A stretch of 7,223 bases of DNA from Candidatus Poseidoniaceae archaeon (GTDB taxonomy: Archaea; Thermoplasmatota; Poseidoniia; Poseidoniales; Poseidoniaceae): the NCBI GenBank assembly GCA_029250305.1, contig JAQXFM010000027.1, forward strand, positions 1 through 7,223, read 5' to 3'. Position 1 is the stretch's first letter. Each line of letters starts with the position of its first letter. The position numbers were made by a program, and so were the translations under genes. Below, piece by piece: positions 1 to 5,009 of the stretch. Under the pieces are notes generated by a model. That model saw only the letters and a program-made list of their open reading frames with translations, did not search any database and was not told where the DNA came from.

Positions 1-393
1 CGTCGATTCCTTTCCAGCAGGAGCGGGCGTCGTTGCTGCTGTTCCTGAAAAGGTAGCATCGTAAGCATCGAGGCTTGTGCGGCCAGCTAAGGTATCGCTT
101 GAGGAGGCGCCTTCTGGGCGAAGAAATTCTTCGAACTTCGACATAGCCCCGGAGGTTCGGGCAAGATCCCGGGCTTGGAGAACGTGCGTTCTCGCCTCCC
201 ATGCAGGACCGAGAACTTGGCGAGCAATCAACCTCCATGCAGCGGTCTTACCGGCACCTGGCGGGCCTGAAAGAAGAAGGTGAGGGGGATTTGCTTGGAC
301 AGCAGTTCGTTCGATGGTCGACTTTACTGCATCAGGAAGCAAGAGTTCGTCAAAGCGAACCGGTGCTTTCGTAACGAGCCAACTGGACATCAT
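1..393 (-). CDS. Divergent RFC-type clamp-loader AAA+ ATPase, N-terminal part (truncated by window edge)
   Basis: This is the N-terminal 131 codons of a protein that continues past the left edge. The N-terminus WLVTKAPVRFDELLLP aligns by eye with the WVEKYRPKTLDE opening of archaeal RFC small subunits, followed by PHLLLSGPPGAGKTAA, a clear Walker A (residues 43-50, bases 244-267). In the family such subunits load the PCNA sliding clamp onto primer-template DNA using ATP. The protein is divergent: the usual NASDERG stretch is replaced by QARDLAR, and after KFEEFLRP there is a Ser/Thr/Ala-rich stretch of about 35 residues not expected in standard RFC-S. Walker B and the arginine finger lie outside the window, so activity cannot be judged. 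Two consecutive ATGs (391-393, 388-390) are possible starts; an in-frame stop lies a few codons upstream. It begins 46 bases after the Rpo12 stop with no TATA box of its own, so it is probably cotranscribed. It could be a paralogue of the main RFC small subunit. Confidence 0.8.
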   Translation of the reverse strand, partial: MMSSWLVTKAPVRFDELLLPDAVKSTIERTAVQANPPHLLLSGPPGAGKTAAWRLIARQVLGPAWEARTHVLQARDLARTSGAMSKFEEFLRPEGASSSDTLAGRTSLDAYDATFSGTAATTPAPAGKEST

Positions 394-439
394 ATGGCAC
401 TGGACGTCAGCGGTCTTTCAACCCTGCGCGTGGCAATGT

Positions 440-589
440 TCACTCTGCGACGAGGCGCTTGGTACCGTTGCGTCGGAGCTTCATGAAGATTCGAGATCCG
501 CATGCCTTGCAACTGATTCCGTTTCGCTCGCGGTGGAACGATTCGAGGCTTCCACACACTGCACATTTGTAATCGACGAGTTCAACCAT
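440..589 (-). CDS. rpoP: DNA-directed RNA polymerase subunit Rpo12 (RpoP, zinc-ribbon subunit)
   Basis: This 49-residue protein has the Rpo12/RpoP layout: YKCAVCG near the N-terminus (C9, C12), then ISCKACGSRI (C27, C30), then a basic tail (KLRRNGTKRLVAE). The four cysteines form the zinc ribbon that in the archaeal RNA polymerase helps hold the Rpo3/Rpo10/Rpo11 assembly platform (family knowledge; the eukaryotic counterpart is RPB12). Its length matches the family's usual 45-50 residues. The reading frame is open further upstream to 703, but family length and the motif position favour the ATG at 587-589; a GGAG (599-602) lies 9 bases before it. There is no TATA-like sequence about 25 bases upstream, so it is probably transcribed from the promoter of the ubiquitin-like gene, whose stop lies 88 bases upstream. 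The RFC-like gene follows after 46 bases. Confidence 0.9.
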   Translation of the reverse strand: MVELVDYKCAVCGSLESFHRERNGISCKACGSRIFMKLRRNGTKRLVAE

Positions 590-677
590 AATGTTCGACT
601 CCGTTTCATCCGACCTGCCTCCCTCTCTTGAACCTGTCCGTCGCGAGAACGACAGATTTTGAGCGGGAATGAGGCGC

Positions 678-1115
678 TCAACGAACTTCGTTGGCCATGC
701 CACCGACGAGCGGCGGAACCATTCGAACCTTCAGAACATCGCTGAAGTCCATTTGTGCAATGTCGGCTGCTGCAACCATTGTGTTGTCCACGAAAACCCA
801 TGCGCCGTTGCTTTCTGTCGCTTGTTCAGCGATGTCTGCTTGCGTCATTTGAACGGTGGTGTGGCCGGTCGCATCTGCGATCTCAACGGTGAACGTTGGC
901 TCTGCTCCGCCGACAAGACCTGGCATCAACTTGAATTCGTCTGTTGATTGGAACGCCATGGCTTTCAGTTCCTCTGCTGAAACGAGGCGATCGTTAACGA
1001 ACACCCAGGTTCCTTGGGCACCTGTTGCCTTGGCAACGATCTCCGGTTTGGTCATTTGTGCGACGGTGTGGCCGGTCGCATCTGCTATCTTCACTTGGTA
1101 CAAAATTTCACTCAT
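678..1115 (-). CDS. Tandem ubiquitin-like protein, two beta-grasp-like repeats each ending in LVGG
   Basis: This protein of 145 residues has two similar halves: residues 1-70 and 75-139, plus a six-residue tail (MANEVR). Both halves contain IADATGHT at their start, a central WVFV strand, an acidic/hydrophobic helix-like stretch, and a terminal LVGG (G69-G70, G138-G139). By eye each half follows ubiquitin in order: YQVKIADATGHT against ubiquitin's MQIFVKTLTGKT, WVFVNDRLVSAEEL against RLIFAGKQLEDGRTL, and EFKLMPGLVGG against LHLVLRLRGG. A beta-grasp modifier fold is therefore likely (inference). Gly-Gly is internal in both, so a protease would have to expose it, as for polyubiquitin. No E1, E2, E3 or JAMM gene is in the window. 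The start is set by a strong AAGGAGG (1124-1130) 8 bases before the ATG. The gene leads an apparent unit with Rpo12 and the RFC-like gene. Alternatives are a sulfur carrier (ThiS/MoaD/SAMP-like) or a non-conjugated binding protein. The gene is certain; the ubiquitin-like call is strong but unverified. Confidence 0.8.
   Translation of the reverse strand: MSEILYQVKIADATGHTVAQMTKPEIVAKATGAQGTWVFVNDRLVSAEELKAMAFQSTDEFKLMPGLVGGAEPTFTVEIADATGHTTVQMTQADIAEQATESNGAWVFVDNTMVAAADIAQMDFSDVLKVRMVPPLVGGMANEVR
858..1085 (-). repeat. Direct repeat pair inside the tandem ubiquitin-like gene
   Basis: An identical 21-base segment occurs at 858-878 and 1065-1085, 207 bases (69 codons) apart. It encodes ADATGHT in each repeat unit, the predicted first beta turn. 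The rest of the two units is diverged at DNA and protein level, so the unit arose by an internal duplication that has aged, with this turn conserved by selection or occasional gene conversion. Confidence 0.85.
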
Positions 1116-1123
1116 GTGTAATC

Positions 1124-1130
1124 CTCCTTG
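1124..1130 (-). promoter_or_regulatory. Strong Shine-Dalgarno for the ubiquitin-like gene
   Basis: AAGGAGG on the minus strand, 8 bases upstream of the ATG at 1113-1115. It is the best ribosome-binding site in the window and fixes this start. Several other first genes here appear to lack any, so this message seems built for efficient translation. Confidence 0.8.
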
Positions 1131-1150
1131 GGAAGATAGAACCCTTCAGA

Positions 1151-1157
1151 GTATATG
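1151..1157 (-). promoter_or_regulatory. Putative TATA box for the ubiquitin-like/Rpo12/RFC unit
   Basis: Minus-strand CATATAC lies about 39 bases upstream of the ATG. Transcription starting about 25 bases downstream would begin near 1128-1130, giving a short leader that just contains the Shine-Dalgarno. The element sits inside a 6-bp inverted repeat (CCTTCA at 1143-1148, TGAAGG at 1156-1161). It shares ATATACTC with the predicted DUF523 promoter. No clear purine-rich BRE is visible, so support is moderate. Confidence 0.4.
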
Positions 1158-1176
1158 AAGGTGGAAAGGAAAGCCG

Positions 1177-2136
1177 TCAAACCTTCGCCATGAGCCCCAG
1201 ACTAAGTGGCGTTGGGGAGATGAACCGTGAGTGCGTTTCATTTTCCATGTCACACCTTCGAACGAGATGCTTCAAGAGGGTCAGTGGGGCCGATCTAGGA
1301 AGGAGTCCACGCCTGTACTCGTGGATAACATCAAGCATTTCTTGGCGCTCACTTCTGGTGAGTTTGGAACTGACTCGACCAAGCACACGCTCCATGGCGT
1401 GAGCGATCGGTCCTGGTTTTGTTAAGACATCGAGTGATTTTTGGGCGGCCGTCATGTACTGAAGAGCAACGTGGTCTGGGTGTTCTCCTTGTTCGAAAGC
1501 ATTGGCCAAAAGGCGCCCGAGTTCTCGCTTTGCCTTTGGTGAGCGGCTGAGCAAGAACAATTTGTTGGTGTTGTGGAAGCTCATGATTTTGTCCGCCGTC
1601 CAACCGGTGCGTCCTTCTTCCAACCAAAGCGAAAAGAATTCCACTCGCGCTAAGAAGTGTTCTGCTTGGAGTGGATCACTGAGCCGTCCCTCTTCGATTA
1701 CGGGAATGTGAGGGTTGAGGGTTGTGAACACCAACGCAAAGAGGCCGGTCCCATTTCGAATGGCTTGGGGTTGGTCGTCTCGATACACCCGGACACGCTC
1801 CAAACCACAACTCGGTGAGTCTTTTTTGAACACGAATCCACAGATTTCTGCTTTCATGAGTGCATCCGATTGAAGTTCTGCATATTCCAGCATGTCTTGT
1901 GTGAAATCATCATCTGTTTTTGGGTTGACAAGGTGGATTTTCCCGTCCCTGTTAACGAGGCGAATGGTTGGGCGTGGCGTCCCCATACCGATGCCGACTT
2001 CCGGGCAGACGCCGATCAGGTCGAGGTGATGTGACCATGCACGTGTCAGACTGCGAAACTCTGCACCGTCTCCGTTGTAGCGTACTTTTTCACCTAACAG
2101 GCAAGCAGATACGCCGAGCTTTGGCATGTTGGACAT
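1177..2136 (-). CDS. DUF523-DUF1722 fusion protein (TudS-like Fe-S desulfurase family plus YbgA-like domain)
   Basis: This protein of 319 residues starts MSNMPKLGVSACLLG. The N-terminal half (about 1-145) is DUF523, with its three conserved cysteines: C12 in SACLLG, C44 in VCPEVGIG and C110 in DSPSCG. In the family these hold a [4Fe-4S] cluster; the characterised member TudS removes sulfur from thiouracil, so a role in thio-base or sulfur metabolism is possible but not shown here. The C-terminal half (about 185-300) is DUF1722/YbgA-like: LLSRSPKAKRELG, YMTAAQKSL and the ending EYRRGLLPRSAPLTLLKHLVRR. The two-domain order is a known fusion. The frame is open upstream to 2298, but that extension runs through a tRNA gene and is rejected. 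The ATG at 2134-2136 is preferred over 2154 and 2127 because a TATA box centred near 2160 would start transcription there, giving a leaderless mRNA; no Shine-Dalgarno is seen for any of them. The stop is 61 bases before the ubiquitin-like gene. Confidence 0.88.
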   Translation of the reverse strand: MSNMPKLGVSACLLGEKVRYNGDGAEFRSLTRAWSHHLDLIGVCPEVGIGMGTPRPTIRLVNRDGKIHLVNPKTDDDFTQDMLEYAELQSDALMKAEICGFVFKKDSPSCGLERVRVYRDDQPQAIRNGTGLFALVFTTLNPHIPVIEEGRLSDPLQAEHFLARVEFFSLWLEEGRTGWTADKIMSFHNTNKLFLLSRSPKAKRELGRLLANAFEQGEHPDHVALQYMTAAQKSLDVLTKPGPIAHAMERVLGRVSSKLTRSERQEMLDVIHEYRRGLLPRSAPLTLLKHLVRRCDMENETHSRFISPTPLSLGLMAKV

Positions 2137-2141
2137 GCCAA
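2121..2141. promoter_or_regulatory. Perfect 8-bp inverted repeat over the DUF523 start (possible operator)
   Basis: TTGGCATG (2121-2128) and CATGCCAA (2134-2141) are exact reverse complements separated by 5 bases. The element covers the predicted transcription and translation start at 2136 and the next in-frame ATG at 2127. A dyad just downstream of a TATA box is a typical archaeal repressor position. If the mRNA is leaderless the upstream arm is not in the transcript, so it would act on DNA rather than as an RNA hairpin. It could also be chance. Confidence 0.4.
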
Positions 2142-2156
2142 CTCGTTTGTTCATGA

Positions 2157-2163
2157 GTATATC
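2157..2163 (-). promoter_or_regulatory. Putative TATA box for the DUF523-DUF1722 gene
   Basis: Minus-strand GATATAC, centred near 2160, lies about 24 bases before the ATG at 2136. That spacing predicts transcription beginning at the start codon itself. Confidence 0.4.
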
Positions 2164-2215
2164 AAGCGATGTTTTGGCGTTCACAGCCCCAGCCGGACAT
2201 CTTCTGTGTTGAGTG

Positions 2216-2290
2216 TGGCGCCCACTCCGAGAATTGAACTCGGGTCGCAGGAATGACAATCCTGCATGATAACCTCTACACCAAGCGGGC
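2216..2290 (-). tRNA. tRNA-Asp (anticodon GTC), 3' CCA encoded
   Basis: The minus-strand sequence folds as a standard tRNA. The acceptor arm GCCCGCT (2284-2290) pairs with AGTGGGC (2220-2226), with one G-U. The anticodon stem CAGGA/TCCTG encloses the loop TTGTCAT with anticodon GTC at 2255-2257, which decodes Asp codons GAC and GAU. The T arm CCGAG/CTCGG encloses TTCAATT. The D arm begins GTG and ends ATCAT. The discriminator is G (2219), and CCA is encoded at 2216-2218. No intron is present: the body is 72 bases. A TATA-like element centred at 2322 lies about 32 bases upstream. Confidence 0.95.
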
Positions 2291-2315
2291 CTAAGCAAGT
2301 GCTCCGTTACGGAAC

Positions 2316-2328
2316 GGCTATTTAAGCC
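2316..2328. promoter_or_regulatory. Palindromic TATA element shared by tRNA-Asp and the divergent aldolase-like gene
   Basis: GGCTATTTAAGCC contains a TATA-like core (2319-2326) that reads CTATTTAAG on the plus strand and CTTAAATAG on the minus strand. Its centre is 37 bases before the GTG at 2359 and 32 bases before the tRNA 5' end at 2290. With initiation about 25 bases away it would give short leaders in both directions. The plus-strand side has GGAACGG upstream, which resembles a purine-rich BRE. No second TATA box is visible in the 68-base gap. A small dyad, CCGTT (2304-2308) and AACGG (2313-2317), lies beside it. Confidence 0.5.
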
Positions 2329-2358
2329 GCGCCGTGTGGCCCAAATGGGGAGTTATCC

Positions 2359-3738
2359 GTGGCGGAAAAAAAAACATCTGTAGAACAGACTCGTGAAGAA
2401 GAAAAAAATGCACAAGTTGGAAACATGCTTGATGCAGCATTTGGTGGCCTGGGCGACCTTCAAGCGACCACGGAGAGCAATGAACCAGGGGCACAGCAAG
2501 AGATCATTCCTGAAGAACAACTCGAGGAGGCATCACCCTCTGAAACCACATCAGAAGCAACCGAGACATCTCCTGGCCCAACAGGCCCTCCGAGCGGCCC
2601 TCCATCAGGGCCACCATCAAAGCCTCCGAGTGGTCCACAATCGGGCCCCCCCTCTGGCCCGCCTTCCGGTCCACCTTCGGGTCCACCTTCCGGGCCATCC
2701 TCAGACGCCTCTGTCGAGGGACCTGCTGATGTCGCCGAATCGGCGGTTGTCGAGCCAACAGAGCCTGAAAATGATTCTCCAATTATCGAGGAACCAACCG
2801 AAGGAGCAACTGAGTCGCCCGACGTCGAACAATCAGTCGAGGTCGAGCAAGTGCTTGACGAACCTGTTCAAATTGAGGCCCCTGTCTCCGAATCACCAGA
2901 ACCTGAAGTGGTTGTTGAGACCGAAGCAAAATCTGAACCAATTGCCTCAATCGAACCACAAGATCATGCTGTCGCAACACCAACAGGCATGACTTCAGAT
3001 CGTGCGAACGCAGCGGAGGCGGAAGTTGCCCGTCTGTCTGCAGAGGTGGCACGCCTCCGCCAATCAATGGCCGGCGCGACTGAAGTGATCGAAGAATTGG
3101 AAACGCCTCCAATGCCCCCTGCGGTGCTCAAAGACATCGTGATTGCAGCCCACATCGTGAGTGATTTCGCCCGGCTCGCTCGTCAACTCGATCGTGAACA
3201 ACTAATCCGAGCGACGATGGGTACGATTGCAATGTTACACCCAGATGATACGAGCATCATGATTTCGACGAGAAACATGACCATGCTGCCTCGGTTGGAT
3301 GAACGTGGATTGTGCGCAGCCCGCCTTGGTGGGCCAGCACCTCAGTTCGCTCCAGAAGATTGGCGCGTCCTCCAAGTGGTCCTTGCATCCGCTAGCCTTG
3401 CCACTGGCGGGCCGGCAGCGGTGATTCATTCACATGGAGCATACACGACAGCAGCAAGTTGCGAAAAGGATCTGGTTGTTGTCTCGCCGATAGATGAAAT
3501 CGGAAAGCGAAGCATTGGCAAGGTTGTCATTGTGGACCCTGATGACGAGAACCCTGATGATTTCCTTCGCCAAATAATGGAAGCCTTGCAACAGGGCGGC
3601 ATGCGCTGCGTTGTTGTTCGAGGCCGAGGCGCTTACGCTGTTGGGCGGGATCTCGATCAGGCATGGGCAAACGCAGCAATGGTCGAGCATAGCATGCGAA
3701 TCGTCTTGCTTGCTCGTCAGGCAAACCTGAAAATTTGA
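2359..3738 (+). CDS. Class II aldolase/adducin domain with long disordered Pro-rich acidic N-terminal extension
   Basis: This protein of 459 residues begins with GTG, preceded by GGGGAG (2347-2352) at 6-base spacing. Residues 1-70 are polar and acidic, 72-114 are PPSG repeats, and 116-210 are Glu/Pro/Val-rich and surely disordered. A short coiled-coil-like heptad stretch (AEAEVARLSAEVARLRQS, about 219-236) leads to a class II aldolase/adducin-type domain (about 255-455). Matching motifs are AAVIHSHGAYTTAAS (the metal-binding HxH, H357 and H359), VVSPIDEIGK, and CVVVRGRGAYAVGRDLDQAWANAAMVEHSMRI, which parallels the family's nHGvvvvG...Af...E...A. The third metal ligand, normally His in HG, is Arg423, so classical aldol cleavage is doubtful; an adducin-like structural or altered catalytic role is possible. 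No signal peptide or membrane segment is seen, so it is probably cytosolic. It diverges from tRNA-Asp and ends one base from rmuC. The substrate is unknown. Confidence 0.8.
   Translation: MAEKKTSVEQTREEEKNAQVGNMLDAAFGGLGDLQATTESNEPGAQQEIIPEEQLEEASPSETTSEATETSPGPTGPPSGPPSGPPSKPPSGPQSGPPSGPPSGPPSGPPSGPSSDASVEGPADVAESAVVEPTEPENDSPIIEEPTEGATESPDVEQSVEVEQVLDEPVQIEAPVSESPEPEVVVETEAKSEPIASIEPQDHAVATPTGMTSDRANAAEAEVARLSAEVARLRQSMAGATEVIEELETPPMPPAVLKDIVIAAHIVSDFARLARQLDREQLIRATMGTIAMLHPDDTSIMISTRNMTMLPRLDERGLCAARLGGPAPQFAPEDWRVLQVVLASASLATGGPAAVIHSHGAYTTAASCEKDLVVVSPIDEIGKRSIGKVVIVDPDDENPDDFLRQIMEALQQGGMRCVVVRGRGAYAVGRDLDQAWANAAMVEHSMRIVLLARQANLKI
2572..2700 (+). repeat. Tandem 12-base repeat encoding PPSG units
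   Basis: About ten copies of a four-codon unit, mostly Pro-Pro-Ser-Gly, fill residues 72-114 of the aldolase-like protein, with variants such as PPSK and PQSG. Third positions differ between copies, so the array is not freshly amplified. A C-rich run (GGCCCCCCC, about 2644-2652) lies inside it. The period and unit make length variation between strains likely. Confidence 0.85.
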
Positions 3739-3739
3739 T

Positions 3740-4963
3740 TCACTCGTCTGGAAGTTCAACCGATTCCGGAAGCGCCCGAATGTCTGCATTGGTCGCTTTG
3801 AGTGTTTGAACCGACTTCCCCAAATCTTCGTTAATTCTCAAATCTTCCAATGTTTTGATTTGACTGTTGAGCATGTTGTACGACCCGACGCTCTTGTTGT
3901 AATGGTCGTTCATTTGGCCTAATTTTTGTCCGACCTTCTCGTAGTGTTCACTCCACGTGGCAAAACGCTTGTACAATTCTCGGCAGGCCGCAAGAGCCTC
4001 GCGTGTGTTTTCTGCTTGTTCTGACTGGCGCCATTGGAAAGCAATGGTTCGCAGCAATGCCAAGAGCGAGACCGGTGAAGCGATGAGAATATCGTTTTTC
4101 ATAGCAAATTCGTGCAGGTCTGATTGATTATCAAAGGTCACTGCCAAGAGAGCTTCAGACGGTACAAACATGATCACATGTTCAACGTCGCCGCCAACAG
4201 ATTCTCTGTACCCCTTTGATTTCAGTTCAGTGACCCTCCCGCGCATAGCTTTTGCATGTTGTGAAATGAGCGCAATCCTGTTTTCTTCATTCTCCTCGCC
4301 GATGGCTTCGAGGAAATGCTTCGCTGTTGCTTTGGCGTCGATCGGGATTCTTCCACCTCCTGGGAGGTTTACAATGAAATCTGGGCGCTTACCGTCTTCT
4401 TGACCCTCTTGCTCGACATAATCGATGCCTTCCCTAAGTCCGGACATCTCGAATATATTGCCGAGGGAAACCTCTCCCCAGTTTCCACGCGCACCTGAAC
4501 TCTTGGTCAGCGCCGTTGTCAGATTATTCGCTTCTTTTCCGAGTGCGTCGGTGCGGGTCGAGAGTTGTTCAATGTGACTTTTTATGTCGCCGTATGCCTT
4601 AGAGCGCTCATTTTCCATCTTGTTGGTCGCCACCTGAAGAGCGCCAAGTTGTTCCACTATTGGCTTAATCAAATGTTCAATTCCTTCCTTCGTGGAATTA
4701 AGTTCGCCGGTACTCTTCTCTCGCTCGACTTGCATTCGTTGTTCTGCGAGTGCGAGGAATTGTTCTGAGTTGCGTTGCATTTGTTTTGCAGAGGCATCGG
4801 CAAACCGGCCCTCGAGATCGATCACGGGGCCTGATTGCGTCGCTAGAAGCGTTTCAAAATGGCGTGCTTGTGTTGCCGATTGTTGCTGATTCATGTAGCG
4901 GTTGACTGCGAAAAGCGCAACAATGAGTGCGAGAATGAGGAGAAGGTCTGCAGTGAGTTCCAT
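3740..4963 (-). CDS. rmuC: RmuC family protein (predicted DNA recombination nuclease)
   Basis: This protein of 407 residues has the RmuC layout. One N-terminal membrane segment (about 5-20, LLLILALIVALFAV) is followed by a long Gln/Glu-rich coiled coil (about 25-155) and then the RmuC core from RGNWGEVSLGNIFEMSGL (159-176). PDFIVNLPGGGRIPIDAKAT (194-213) carries the PD-(D/E)xK-like residues D195, D209 and K211. E. coli RmuC limits inversion at short inverted repeats; the biochemical activity of the family is poorly defined. It is a bacterial-type gene, here in an apparently archaeal context, so ancient transfer is likely. The ATG at 4961-4963 gives the hydrophobic anchor right at the N-terminus, with the anchor followed by a likely cytoplasmic coiled coil. 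No clear Shine-Dalgarno is seen. It starts 46 bases after the Rieske gene on the same strand and its stop lies one base from the stop of the converging aldolase-like gene. Confidence 0.9.
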   Translation of the reverse strand: MELTADLLLILALIVALFAVNRYMNQQQSATQARHFETLLATQSGPVIDLEGRFADASAKQMQRNSEQFLALAEQRMQVEREKSTGELNSTKEGIEHLIKPIVEQLGALQVATNKMENERSKAYGDIKSHIEQLSTRTDALGKEANNLTTALTKSSGARGNWGEVSLGNIFEMSGLREGIDYVEQEGQEDGKRPDFIVNLPGGGRIPIDAKATAKHFLEAIGEENEENRIALISQHAKAMRGRVTELKSKGYRESVGGDVEHVIMFVPSEALLAVTFDNQSDLHEFAMKNDILIASPVSLLALLRTIAFQWRQSEQAENTREALAACRELYKRFATWSEHYEKVGQKLGQMNDHYNKSVGSYNMLNSQIKTLEDLRINEDLGKSVQTLKATNADIRALPESVELPDE

Positions 4964-5009
4964 GAGATCGCCATTAGTCCTCTATGGCGACAGATTATCA
5001 AGACTCGCT

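Noticed and set aside
590..703. N-terminal extension of the Rpo12 frame into the ubiquitin-like gene
   Set aside because: Rpo12 proteins are about 45-50 residues and the zinc ribbon begins right after the internal ATG at 589; the extra part overlaps the upstream gene.
858..1085. CRISPR array or mobile-element repeat
   Set aside because: There are only two copies and they encode the same residues in a duplicated protein domain; the spacing is an exact codon multiple.
678..1115. Assigning the ubiquitin-like protein to ThiS/MoaD or a named SAMP
   Set aside because: Those are single domains ending in free GG; this one has two units and residues after each GG, so a specific name would be unsupported.
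2137..2298. N-terminal extension of the DUF523 frame to 2298
   Set aside because: It would be translated through the tRNA-Asp gene and adds basic, non-family sequence; family alignment and promoter spacing favour 2136.
2572..2700. Collagen-like domain
   Set aside because: Glycine recurs every fourth residue, not every third, so a collagen triple helix is not possible.
2393..2992. Long plus-strand frame of 199 codons inside the aldolase-like gene
   Set aside because: It is a +1 shadow of the Pro/Glu-rich region, full of His, Gln and Leu produced by codon bias, with no family resemblance.
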